Shown here in pieces: positions 1 to 8,260 of a DNA stretch of 64,000 bases (positions within the stretch are counted from its first letter, which is position 1; every line of letters starts with the position of its first letter). The DNA is from Flavobacteriales bacterium UBA6051. Lineage in GTDB: Bacteria > Bacteroidota > Bacteroidia > Flavobacteriales_D > Crocinitomicaceae. The notes under the pieces are model-generated. The model searched no databases, was not told the DNA's origin, and worked only from the letters and a program-made list of their open reading frames with translations. The translations under genes were made by a program, and so were the position numbers. The stretch lies in NCBI GenBank assembly GCA_002427735.1, contig DIYP01000005.1, positions 186,001-250,000 on the forward strand, read 5' to 3'.

Positions 1-1314
1 GTAAAAGTTCCCGTAGAAGGCGGAGACGGAAAAGTACTCTATGTTTGGCTGGACGCCCCTATCGGTTATATTTCTGCAACCAAGCAATGGGCAAAAGACA
101 ATGGTAAAAAGTGGGAAGACTATTGGACAGGAGATCGAAAATTGGTGCACTTTATTGGAAAAGATAACATTGTATTTCATGCCATCATTTTCCCAATTCT
201 ACTGAAAGCTCATGAAGGTTTTGTGCTTCCTGACAACGTTCCTGCCTATGAGTTTTTAAATCTTGAAGGTGATAAGTTTTCTACATCTCGTAACTGGGCT
301 GTTTGGCTACATGAGTATATCGAGTCATATCCGGATAAAATAGATGAATTGAAATATACGTTGACGGCCATTGCTCCGGAAACAAAAGACAGCGAATTTA
401 CCTGGAAAGAATTCCAGACAAGGGTGAATAGCGAACTCGCAGACATTCTGGGCAACTTTGTGAACCGAGCACTTGTTCTTACCCAAAAATATTATGCTGG
501 AGCAGTTCCTTCAATTGGGACTTTAACCGAACAGGACAAAGAAGTTCTAGCCGAAATGGAAGCGATTCCCTCTAGAATTTCCAAACTCATTTACACATAC
601 AAGCTTCGTGAAGCACAGGCAGAAGCTATGAATCTTGCGAGACTTGGCAACAAATATCTAGCCGATACGGAACCTTGGAAACTCGTTAAGGATGAAGCAA
701 ATGCGGAACGCGTGCAAACAATCATGAATATCGCCCTTCAGATTACTGCAAACCTCAGCATCGTTTTGCAACCATTTCTTCCTTCAACTGCTGCCAAATT
801 GAGCGAATTTATTGATCTTAAGTCAACAACTTGGGAGCGTGCTGGAAAAGCGGACTTATTGGCTTCCGGTCATCTTACGAGCAAGCCAAGCATTCTTTTT
901 CAGAAGATTGAGGATGAACTTGTCAATAATGAAGTTGAAAAACTGAACGCAACAAAACAGGCGGATTCACTATTTGAACCGCAAAAGGATGAAACTTCTT
1001 TTGACGATTTCATGAAAATGGATATTCGTCTTGGCACAATCCTAGAGGCAGAAAAAGTAAAAAAGGCCGATAAGCTTTTGAAACTACTCGTAGATACAGG
1101 CCTGGATAAGCGAACAATTGTCTCAGGAATTGCAGAGCATTACACACCCGAGGAAGTCATTGGCAAAACAGTCTCTGTTTTAATGAATCTTGCTCCAAGA
1201 AAAATACGTGGTGTTGAATCACAAGGTATGATCTTGATGGCTGAAAATGCGGATGGAGAACTCAGTTTTATTTCCCCTGAAAAAGGATTTGAAGCTGGAA
1301 GTGGTATTCGCTAA
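1..1314 (+). CDS. metG: methionyl-tRNA synthetase, C-terminal part (5' end outside window)
   Basis: The reading frame is open from base 1, so the gene starts upstream; 437 residues are visible. Methionyl-tRNA synthetase charges tRNA-Met with methionine in the cytoplasm. Visible marks are the catalytic-core motif YVWLDAPIGYISATK at the start, FIGKDN, and a KMSKS-loop counterpart KFSTSR at about residue 95. An alpha-helical anticodon-binding region follows. The last ~110 residues, from DDFMKMDIRLGTI, form a Trbp111-type tRNA-binding domain like the dimerisation domain of long bacterial MetRS. The KFSTS form of the KMSKS loop is, to my knowledge, usual for the MetRS type found in this phylum. 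The HIGH motif lies outside the window. Identification is firm. Confidence 0.97.
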   Translation, partial: VKVPVEGGDGKVLYVWLDAPIGYISATKQWAKDNGKKWEDYWTGDRKLVHFIGKDNIVFHAIIFPILLKAHEGFVLPDNVPAYEFLNLEGDKFSTSRNWAVWLHEYIESYPDKIDELKYTLTAIAPETKDSEFTWKEFQTRVNSELADILGNFVNRALVLTQKYYAGAVPSIGTLTEQDKEVLAEMEAIPSRISKLIYTYKLREAQAEAMNLARLGNKYLADTEPWKLVKDEANAERVQTIMNIALQITANLSIVLQPFLPSTAAKLSEFIDLKSTTWERAGKADLLASGHLTSKPSILFQKIEDELVNNEVEKLNATKQADSLFEPQKDETSFDDFMKMDIRLGTILEAEKVKKADKLLKLLVDTGLDKRTIVSGIAEHYTPEEVIGKTVSVLMNLAPRKIRGVESQGMILMAENADGELSFISPEKGFEAGSGIR

Positions 1315-1365
1315 GGTACACGCATAACACGTGCTCAACTGGCGATTTTTTAACTATTATTGTGC

Positions 1366-1842
1366 ATGCACTACCTCTTTGCAGCTCTAACGTTTTTAGC
1401 AGGGTTTATTCTCTACGTATTTCTTCAAGTTTTTTTGGAACGCAACGGATATAAACCAGGTGTATTTGTACAAACACTTGCTATGGCTCTGGTGTTTTCA
1501 GCTACAGCATTTGTTTTCCGAAATTCAAGAAAAAAGCACGGTAAAGGGAAAAAAGATATTGCGCCAGCTTCCTTGAGCAAGCATGAGGTAAAAGATTTCT
1601 CCAAAGTTTTTACAGAAGAACTTTTGGTTGAGCTGAATATCTATGAAGTATTTATTAAATCAGTTGATCATGAGCAGTTCGACTATATCATCTGGCTTGA
1701 TGCGCAAAATTTTGAGCGGCTTGATCTAGACCTCATCAGGAAGAAGCTATCCAAGCGCTTTTATGCGGTTGATCGGATTCAACTCATGCAAAAGGATACC
1801 ATGGATGAGAATAATGTGTTCGTTATTCGGCGGATGACCTGA
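1366..1842 (+). CDS. small membrane protein of unknown function
   Basis: I do not recognise the family. About 158 residues from the ATG at 1366; a TTG at 1360 would add two residues. Two hydrophobic stretches (roughly residues 2-20 and 33-50) suggest two membrane segments, followed by a basic KKHGKGKKD stretch and a charged soluble C-terminal domain of about 100 residues. By the positive-inside rule the soluble domain is probably cytoplasmic (inference). It lies 45 bp after metG on the same strand with no terminator between, so it may be read through from metG. Confidence 0.7.
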   Translation: MHYLFAALTFLAGFILYVFLQVFLERNGYKPGVFVQTLAMALVFSATAFVFRNSRKKHGKGKKDIAPASLSKHEVKDFSKVFTEELLVELNIYEVFIKSVDHEQFDYIIWLDAQNFERLDLDLIRKKLSKRFYAVDRIQLMQKDTMDENNVFVIRRMT

Positions 1843-1907
1843 GTTATTCCTTTTTCTCAATTCAAGTCTTTCGTAAGAAATAAACACCCTCTTCGTTCTA
1901 GTCAATT

Positions 1908-2390
1908 ATGCAACAAGAACTGACCATAAGAACTGCAATCATTGAGGACATACCTTACCTCAAAAAAGTATTAGACAGCATTGATCTCTTTCCATCCTCC
2001 ATGCTTGAAAATATGATTTCTGATTACTTGGAAAACCCGAATACAGAAGACATCTGGATCACAGCACTTGAGGAAGACACTCCTATCGCTATCGCGTTTT
2101 GTGGACCGGAGCAGTTGACAAATGGTACTTATAACCTTTTTGCCATTGGTATTGAAAAATCCATGCAAGGCAAAGGAATTGGAAAAAAGGTAATGGCTTT
2201 TATTGAAAACTTACTTGTGCAAAAAGGAAAGCGCTTGCTCATTGTTGACACTTCTGGCACATCAGAATTCGAGCTGACACGAAAATTCTATGAACAAATC
2301 GGCTATACCAAAGAAGCCATTATTCGTGATTTCTGGGATAAAGGTGACGACAAAGTTGTTTATCGAAAGTCATTGAAAAAAAGCATTTGA
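1908..2390 (+). CDS. GNAT family N-acetyltransferase
   Basis: A 160-residue protein of the GCN5-related acetyltransferase fold, which moves an acetyl group from acetyl-CoA to an amine. The pyrophosphate-binding motif A is visible as MQGKGIGKKVMAFIE (Q-x-x-G-x-G) at about residue 85, preceded by the beta-strand LFAIGI. The C-terminal part (TRKFYEQIGYTKEAIIRDFW) is the usual motif B region, where a Tyr sits near the acetyl-CoA. Length is normal for a single GNAT domain. The substrate cannot be read from the sequence. The stop lies 17 bp from the convergent stop of the LytTR regulator, with no clear terminator between them. Confidence 0.9.
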   Translation: MQQELTIRTAIIEDIPYLKKVLDSIDLFPSSMLENMISDYLENPNTEDIWITALEEDTPIAIAFCGPEQLTNGTYNLFAIGIEKSMQGKGIGKKVMAFIENLLVQKGKRLLIVDTSGTSEFELTRKFYEQIGYTKEAIIRDFWDKGDDKVVYRKSLKKSI

Positions 2391-2407
2391 AGCTAGATTC
2401 CACAAGT

Positions 2408-3127
2408 TCAAAGTGAAACCGAATTATAATTTCGCAGTAACTTTAATAATGCATCCTTTTTACGTCTAGATACCAATACCTGACTCCCATCAGACAGAAA
2501 TAAGGTGCCCCCATCTACGCGCTCAAAACTACGTACTTCGGACATGTTGACTAAATGCGAATGATGTACACGACTAAAACCATATTGACCTAACACATCA
2601 TCAAATTCCTTAAGTGTTTTGGAGACAACTTTTTTACTTCCATCTTTTAAATAGATCGTAGTATAATTCTTATCTGATTCACACCGGATAATGTCAGCAA
2701 TCTTTTGAAAATAAACACCATTGCTATCAGATAAAGACAATTTTTCCTCATTAGGTGCCTTTCTCGATGCTTTACTCTTTCTTCTTACACGTTCAAGTGC
2801 AGCAACCAACTCTTCTGCAATAATTGGCTTCACAACATAATCCAGAGCTTCTGCTTTTATGGCTTGAATTCCGAATTCTGAATAAGCTGTTATAAAAATT
2901 ACTTCGAATGTTCGGGTGGAAAATCTTTCTAACAAATCAAACCCTGTTTTAGGTGGCATCTCAATATCCAAAAAAACAAGATCTGGTTTGAGAAGAATTA
3001 TTTCCTTAAACCCATTATCGATATCACTAGCCTCACCCAAAACATCTATATCTGGTGCGAAATTCTCCAAAAGGATTTTGAGAGAATTTCGCGCACGCGC
3101 TTCATCATCTATTATAATTGCTTTCAT
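2408..3127 (-). CDS. LytTR-family response regulator
   Basis: A 239-residue response regulator of the LytR/AlgR class. Residues 1-120 are a receiver domain with the acidic pair D7-D8, the phospho-accepting Asp at D54 in LVFLDIEMPP, and the conserved Lys in DYVVKPI. Residues ~135-235 are a LytTR DNA-binding domain (ADIIRCESDKNYTTIYLKDG and SRVHHSHLVN). It should bind direct-repeat promoter sites when phosphorylated. Its ATG overlaps the stop of the upstream sensor kinase as ATGA (3124-3127), so the two are translationally coupled and almost certainly form a cognate pair. The target genes are unknown. Confidence 0.95.
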   Translation of the reverse strand: MKAIIIDDEARARNSLKILLENFAPDIDVLGEASDIDNGFKEIILLKPDLVFLDIEMPPKTGFDLLERFSTRTFEVIFITAYSEFGIQAIKAEALDYVVKPIIAEELVAALERVRRKSKASRKAPNEEKLSLSDSNGVYFQKIADIIRCESDKNYTTIYLKDGSKKVVSKTLKEFDDVLGQYGFSRVHHSHLVNMSEVRSFERVDGGTLFLSDGSQVLVSRRKKDALLKLLRNYNSVSL

Positions 3128-5955
3128 CGTTTGATTCGTATTTCAACTATTGTTCCCGTTGGGCTTGCCTTACTATAATTTATATTCTCCCCCCTTCCAT
3201 TATGATGTTTTAAGCGTTCCCTGATAATGTTAACACCTCTGGATGTATGCTGATCACTTCGTTTCAAATGATTCACACCAACCCCTGAATCTTTTACAGA
3301 CACCAGAATAAAATGTGCCTCTTCTCGAAACTCTACAGTGAGATTCCCTTTACTTTTTAGTGGTTTTAACCCGTGCCAGATGGCATTTTCAATAAACGGC
3401 TGAATAATAAGCGGCGGTACGCGAATGCCTTTCATCTCTACTGGACAATCAATTGTATGATCAAAAGGTATATCGAAGCGCATTTTTTCAAGCTCAATGT
3501 AGAGCTCAAGGTTCTCAACAATATCATTTAAAAGAACACTTTCCAAACTTGAAAAATCTAACGTATTTCTTATCAATTTGGAGAATTTAGATAAATATTG
3601 ATGCGCTACAAGAGGCTTCTTATCCAGAATATAATCTTGTATGGAGTTTATTGAATTAAATGTAAAATGTGGATTCATTTGTGCGCGTAGTGCTTTTAAC
3701 TCCAATTCCACCACCCTTTTTTCTGTATCCTTTCTCCTTTTAAGGCGCCCTGTAATTAAACGCACTGAATAGAAAACGAGTAAGCCAACGAACAAAATGG
3801 TTAAAATAAAAAACCAAGCAGTTTGATAATATGCCTTTCGAATTACAATAGGTGCTTTACTCTCATATACGAGTTGCCAGACATCGGGACTTACTTCGTA
3901 TTCAATCTCTAAAGTATAACTCCCATGCTTTAAATTGTCGATGCGAATAAAATGGTCCTGTGTTTGCACCCAATCATCATGAAACCCTTTCAAGCGATAT
4001 CTATAGCGCTTAGATTCATTTGCATAATCCAACAGATTAAAAGTAATTTTTAACAGGTTCTGACCATTTTCAAAACTACCACCAGCTTTCAGATCAAACC
4101 GAATACCTCCCATTGAGGCCTCGACTACACGTAGCTCAAACTCCCTAAAATTAAGCACTTTAGATAGGTTCAGCACGCTCACACCATTCTTCGTTCCAAC
4201 GTATAAACGGTCTCCTTGAAGCTCAAGCTCAAGTATCTCGTTGGATACCAGACCTTGTCTAGATGTGAATATTTTTTGAACCTCAAAAATTGAATCATGC
4301 GATTCTATCAGGGCAAGTCCTTTACTCGTTCCTACCCAAACAAACTCACCATAGCTAGCCATGCAGTTTACATTATCGCTCGGTAAACCATTGGCGCGCG
4401 TACAAATTTTAGTCGAGAAATCATGAAAATCATACCGTGCTATGCCGCCGTCAAGAAAAGCTGCGTATAGGTAATTTGTACTTGCTTCCAACACCTGTGT
4501 CCTTTTTCTGTAGCAACTCTCTTCACCAAATGCGGTTCTTTTTTTATCAATAAATTGAATAACACCATCCCTCGTACCTAAATATGCTGTATCTCCTCTC
4601 CAGGTTATATCTGAACAAACTTTTACCTTGTTTATCTGGATTACCTTCACAGGTTGCGTATCAGAATTATATAAAACAGCACCTGTACTTCCTATTACAT
4701 TTATTCCGCCCCCGTCATTCTTTAAGCCATATATGGGACCAGTTTCATTGCTAAGTTCGCGAATTTCGAATCGATCATTTGTCCATTGATAAAGTGCTTT
4801 ATGATTATACATCCAAAGCCTGTCGTTATCATCTGTTTCCAATAGGACCCAGCCCCAAGAATCAGTTTCCCCGATATCAACCTCAGCCAGAGAATCTTCC
4901 TTTAAATTATACTTCGCATACTTACCCTCTCCCATTCCCACAAACAAATACTCCTTTTCAAAAGCCAATGACCTTGCACTCTTTCCTTCAATTTTCGTTA
5001 ACGAGAAAATATTGAGCATGGGTGTATAAAAAACCCCTTTCTCAAGTGTCGAAAACCAATACCCTCCCTGTTTATCCTTCACCACGTCCGTTATCGTATG
5101 ATCTCTCAAATAATATGATCCCGTTGAATAATTCAATGCTCCTCCGCTTACAAAACCTAGCCATATTTCTTGGTCTACGATACTCAGATCTACTATTTCG
5201 GATTGAAACTGTTTACGAGCCAGAAACTCGCCATTCCTAGTTAATATATACAACCATTTTCCAAGAGAAAAAATGATATTACCATTGGCGAGGCGCGCCG
5301 CATACTTATGCACATAGTACTGATTAGTCGGTACATTTAAAGCCACAGTCCCATGATCCAATTGTACAGTAAGTGTATGTTCCGCGCTACCCAAACCAAA
5401 AACGCTTGTAATCATTCCTCTATCACCGTTCCAACTATTCAATAACTCCAGTTCTCCAGAAATGCGCGATTTGTTAAGCTTCCCATTCTTTGAAACACTA
5501 ATCAAATACCCATTACCATTGACAGTACTGAACAAAATCCCACCTTTGTTGAACCTAGTAACTGTTTGAGGTACACTAATATGATCGCAATTTTCCAACA
5601 GCTCCTTATTGTAAGCATAGGGTATGATCGTTTCTGTCAGTGGGTTCAAAATAGACATCTCTGGCCCTATTCCAGAAACAAAAACGGTATCCTCTGAAAA
5701 CACGTGAAATCCAAGTGCGGCTATATTCACCAATCCATCTGACGTTGAATACGATTTCAATTCATCACCATCAAAACTTGCTACACCTCTGTCTGTTGCA
5801 AACCACATCCTGCCGTAAGCATCACAATACAACTCATGTACCTCAGAGCTTGGCAAACCATCAGAAACTGATAGGTTTCTAAAATTGGGAGATAATTCCT
5901 GTGCCCTAGAGACAAGAGATAGGAAAAGCAATAATGTCGTCAACCAATTGTACAT
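3124..5955 (-). CDS. sensor histidine kinase, LytS type with periplasmic beta-propeller
   Basis: About 943 residues from the ATG at 5955; an in-frame TTG at 5964 is the alternative. A signal peptide (~1-20, ending SRAQ) is followed by ~580 residues of propeller-type repeats. The repeats have the two-component-regulator-propeller pattern, for example DGLPSSEVHELYCDAYGRMWFATDRG. A Y_Y_Y-like beta-sandwich (LKGFHDDWVQT...LKHGSYTLEIEYE) comes before one membrane segment near residue 715. The cytoplasmic part has the His motif RAQMNPHFTFNSINS (His near 762) and the ATP-binding signature PPLIIQPFIENAIWHGL. This arrangement senses extracytoplasmic ligands and phosphorylates the coupled LytTR regulator. 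The His box reads NPHFTFN where NPHFLFN or NPHFVFN is usual, a mild variation. Confidence 0.95.
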   Translation of the reverse strand: MYNWLTTLLLFLSLVSRAQELSPNFRNLSVSDGLPSSEVHELYCDAYGRMWFATDRGVASFDGDELKSYSTSDGLVNIAALGFHVFSEDTVFVSGIGPEMSILNPLTETIIPYAYNKELLENCDHISVPQTVTRFNKGGILFSTVNGNGYLISVSKNGKLNKSRISGELELLNSWNGDRGMITSVFGLGSAEHTLTVQLDHGTVALNVPTNQYYVHKYAARLANGNIIFSLGKWLYILTRNGEFLARKQFQSEIVDLSIVDQEIWLGFVSGGALNYSTGSYYLRDHTITDVVKDKQGGYWFSTLEKGVFYTPMLNIFSLTKIEGKSARSLAFEKEYLFVGMGEGKYAKYNLKEDSLAEVDIGETDSWGWVLLETDDNDRLWMYNHKALYQWTNDRFEIRELSNETGPIYGLKNDGGGINVIGSTGAVLYNSDTQPVKVIQINKVKVCSDITWRGDTAYLGTRDGVIQFIDKKRTAFGEESCYRKRTQVLEASTNYLYAAFLDGGIARYDFHDFSTKICTRANGLPSDNVNCMASYGEFVWVGTSKGLALIESHDSIFEVQKIFTSRQGLVSNEILELELQGDRLYVGTKNGVSVLNLSKVLNFREFELRVVEASMGGIRFDLKAGGSFENGQNLLKITFNLLDYANESKRYRYRLKGFHDDWVQTQDHFIRIDNLKHGSYTLEIEYEVSPDVWQLVYESKAPIVIRKAYYQTAWFFILTILFVGLLVFYSVRLITGRLKRRKDTEKRVVELELKALRAQMNPHFTFNSINSIQDYILDKKPLVAHQYLSKFSKLIRNTLDFSSLESVLLNDIVENLELYIELEKMRFDIPFDHTIDCPVEMKGIRVPPLIIQPFIENAIWHGLKPLKSKGNLTVEFREEAHFILVSVKDSGVGVNHLKRSDQHTSRGVNIIRERLKHHNGRGENINYSKASPTGTIVEIRIKR

Positions 5956-6000
5956 GGCTTGCAAGTATACATTTTCTCTTTTGATGGATTAACAAAATGG

Positions 6001-6029
6001 AAAAAGGTCGCCAATGAGACGACCTTTTT
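6001..6029 (-). terminator. intrinsic terminator (perfect 10-bp stem)
   Basis: The arms AAAAAGGTCG (6001-6010) and CGACCTTTTT (6020-6029) are perfect complements around a 9-nt loop, with the A/T ends giving a U-run on either strand. It lies downstream of the 618-aa exported protein, which it should terminate; no + strand gene ends nearby. It resembles the terminator at 38820-38849. Confidence 0.85.
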
Positions 6030-6145
6030 CGAAATGCGAATAACAATTGTTAAGTATAATAAACACTGATCAATAACAACAATCAAATGAATAAGTGTCT
6101 ACAATTATTGAATAACTGGTTAATAATCGTGTCTTGAATAGATGT

Positions 6146-8002
6146 TTACTTAATGATTACTTTTTCAATCGCATTCTGCTGTCCATTTGTCAATTGTATT
6201 GTGTACATCCCCTTTGGTAAGTTGGTCAAGTCTAACTTTACTTCACTAACAAAACTGCCGTTAGCAACCATTTTACCCTGCAAGTTGCGCACTGTATATT
6301 CCGCCTCACCTTTCATGGAAGTTAGGATATTGAACTCACCACCCGATGGGTTTGGAAAAACATTTATAGCAACATCTGCCAATTCACTAGTTTGCATTGA
6401 CTTCTTGATTGGTTTTACCGAATTACAATGTCCTACCTGGAAAAAGTAATAACCATTATCAGCATTGGCAGGACCGTAAACGCCTGCGCTTACATCAATA
6501 TGAAGCATATATACTTTATTGTAGTTTGTAGGAGGACTTAAGAAATTATTAATTGCTAAATCTTCAGGCATTGTATTGTAGGACATAATGCCTGAATACA
6601 GCAGTTGATCTGATTCCCAGTCAACTAAATCAAATTCATGTATTGCAACAAATACTCTATCCTCGCACTTACTTGTGGAGCCATCGAAAATGACATCTTT
6701 TAACATGCAGAATCTACTTACTTGAATGGGACCATAGAACGAATTAAGCATGACATTAGAAACAGGGTTCACAAACACACCATCTGCGACAGGTCCAGAT
6801 GTACAATCGTTGAAACATCTGAAAAACTGATGGTAACTTGTTCCAGGATCACTACCGTAATTGTTTCCAGTGATCATAAATTTACAACCCTGAACGCGCA
6901 AACTATAGTTAGTGCCACTGATTTGAGAACTCAGTGGGTATTCGTAATCCAATTCATCATGTTCATTGTATTGATAAATTGAATATTTCCCTGCCGATAC
7001 GTTACTTGCTAAATCAACAACGTAGTAACTCCCATTCTGACTAGTTACTACTCCAGGACCTCCATATCCACTTGCCCCATGGGTTCCAACAGTAGATCGA
7101 ACGTTATTCTGAACATCTATATTTACAAGGCTCCATGTAGTCGCCAGTGGTCCCGCAGTATTCCCAAACAAAATATCACCATTTGATCTTAGTGCAACTG
7201 AGTGTTCATAACTTTTGCCCATTACCTGTCCATTAGAATCATGGCTAAACTCTTCAACGAAGATCGGGTTCAAAAATTTAAACTTCTTTATGTTTACCCT
7301 CGAGTTAGAAACGGTCCCTGTATTATAGGCTAAAACTAATTTTGACTGTCCGTCAGAATCGAGGTGTGCCCCAAATGGGCTTTTTGTATAACTCTCAATA
7401 ACTTGAGTCTGAACGATGTTGTTATAGAAAGGTGACATAATGGATAAATCCAATGTTCTTAGTATCAGAGAGCCTGAACTAGTATACATCACGACTGCCA
7501 CAAAACCACTCCCGTTCTTATCCATCACCTCGAAGTCGTTCATTCCATAATCACGGCCGAGATATAGCGCATTTGATTCCAGAAGCGTCGTTGAGCCATC
7601 TATGTAAGTGAATTTTTTGATGTAAACACCGCGCGCAGTTGAGTTCTGAAGTTTCTCGCTGTAAAGTATATAAAACACGTCGTCTGCAGCACTGAATCTC
7701 ACTTTCATTGAGTTGTCTCGAAGTGTAGAGTATTTTGTCAACGACGTTGCTAACAAAGCTCCTGATCCGTCATAATATTTAACATGCTCCCCTCCGTGTA
7801 TGGGATGCTGATAGTCTACGTATGCTACTGCATAACGGCCACGGTTCCCATCATGAAAATCTCCATAGGCATCAGAAGTTTGGTTCCATTGACTACTTGA
7901 TCCAGTTGTCATAAGGGTTTCCATTGGAGGCGTTAATTCATATTGCGCCATCCCCATAAGGGTGAGACTGCTAAAAAATAATACGAGTACTTTCTTTATC
8001 AT
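6146..8002 (-). CDS. T9SS-exported protein with type A C-terminal sorting domain
   Basis: A 618-residue exported protein of unknown activity. The N-terminus is a signal peptide (MIKKVLVLFFSSLTLMGMAQ). Residues ~25-390 are beta-rich with repeated strand patterns that suggest a propeller-like fold (for example LVLAYNTGTVSNSRVNIKKF). A middle part contains several Cys residues (KFMITGN, FRCFNDCTSG, RFCMLKD, TSKCEDR). The last ~75 residues are a T9SS type A sorting domain, beginning VFPNPSGGEFNI and ending YTIQLTNGQQNAIEKVIIK. Such tails direct passage through the outer membrane via the T9SS and are normally removed by PorU-type sortases. It is monocistronic, with a terminator at 6001-6029. The passenger function is not recognised. 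Confidence 0.88.
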   Translation of the reverse strand: MIKKVLVLFFSSLTLMGMAQYELTPPMETLMTTGSSSQWNQTSDAYGDFHDGNRGRYAVAYVDYQHPIHGGEHVKYYDGSGALLATSLTKYSTLRDNSMKVRFSAADDVFYILYSEKLQNSTARGVYIKKFTYIDGSTTLLESNALYLGRDYGMNDFEVMDKNGSGFVAVVMYTSSGSLILRTLDLSIMSPFYNNIVQTQVIESYTKSPFGAHLDSDGQSKLVLAYNTGTVSNSRVNIKKFKFLNPIFVEEFSHDSNGQVMGKSYEHSVALRSNGDILFGNTAGPLATTWSLVNIDVQNNVRSTVGTHGASGYGGPGVVTSQNGSYYVVDLASNVSAGKYSIYQYNEHDELDYEYPLSSQISGTNYSLRVQGCKFMITGNNYGSDPGTSYHQFFRCFNDCTSGPVADGVFVNPVSNVMLNSFYGPIQVSRFCMLKDVIFDGSTSKCEDRVFVAIHEFDLVDWESDQLLYSGIMSYNTMPEDLAINNFLSPPTNYNKVYMLHIDVSAGVYGPANADNGYYFFQVGHCNSVKPIKKSMQTSELADVAINVFPNPSGGEFNILTSMKGEAEYTVRNLQGKMVANGSFVSEVKLDLTNLPKGMYTIQLTNGQQNAIEKVIIK

Positions 8003-8260
8003 TTTACTTAGATATAAGGGTTAATGAAGCGAAGCTAATTAGAGAAAGACTGCTAACTCAGTAGAATGAATAAGTGGTTCGGTTTCATGAATAATTGGCA
8101 ACAAGTTCAAACTCATTAAGATTATCATAATTGATGGTGAAACGGTCATTTCTGGCCCGCTCATCTGGGGAAATGAACTTGCCTTGAGTTCTATCGAGTT
8201 ATTTTATTTCTTGATTGCGCTAAGGATTGATTTCTTATTTCGTCATATCCTATTAAGCTT

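Noticed and set aside
8003..8260. Searched for a lasso or other RiPP precursor next to the asparagine-synthetase-like gene.
   Set aside because: No short frame with a leader-core pattern, protease or transporter was seen on either side.
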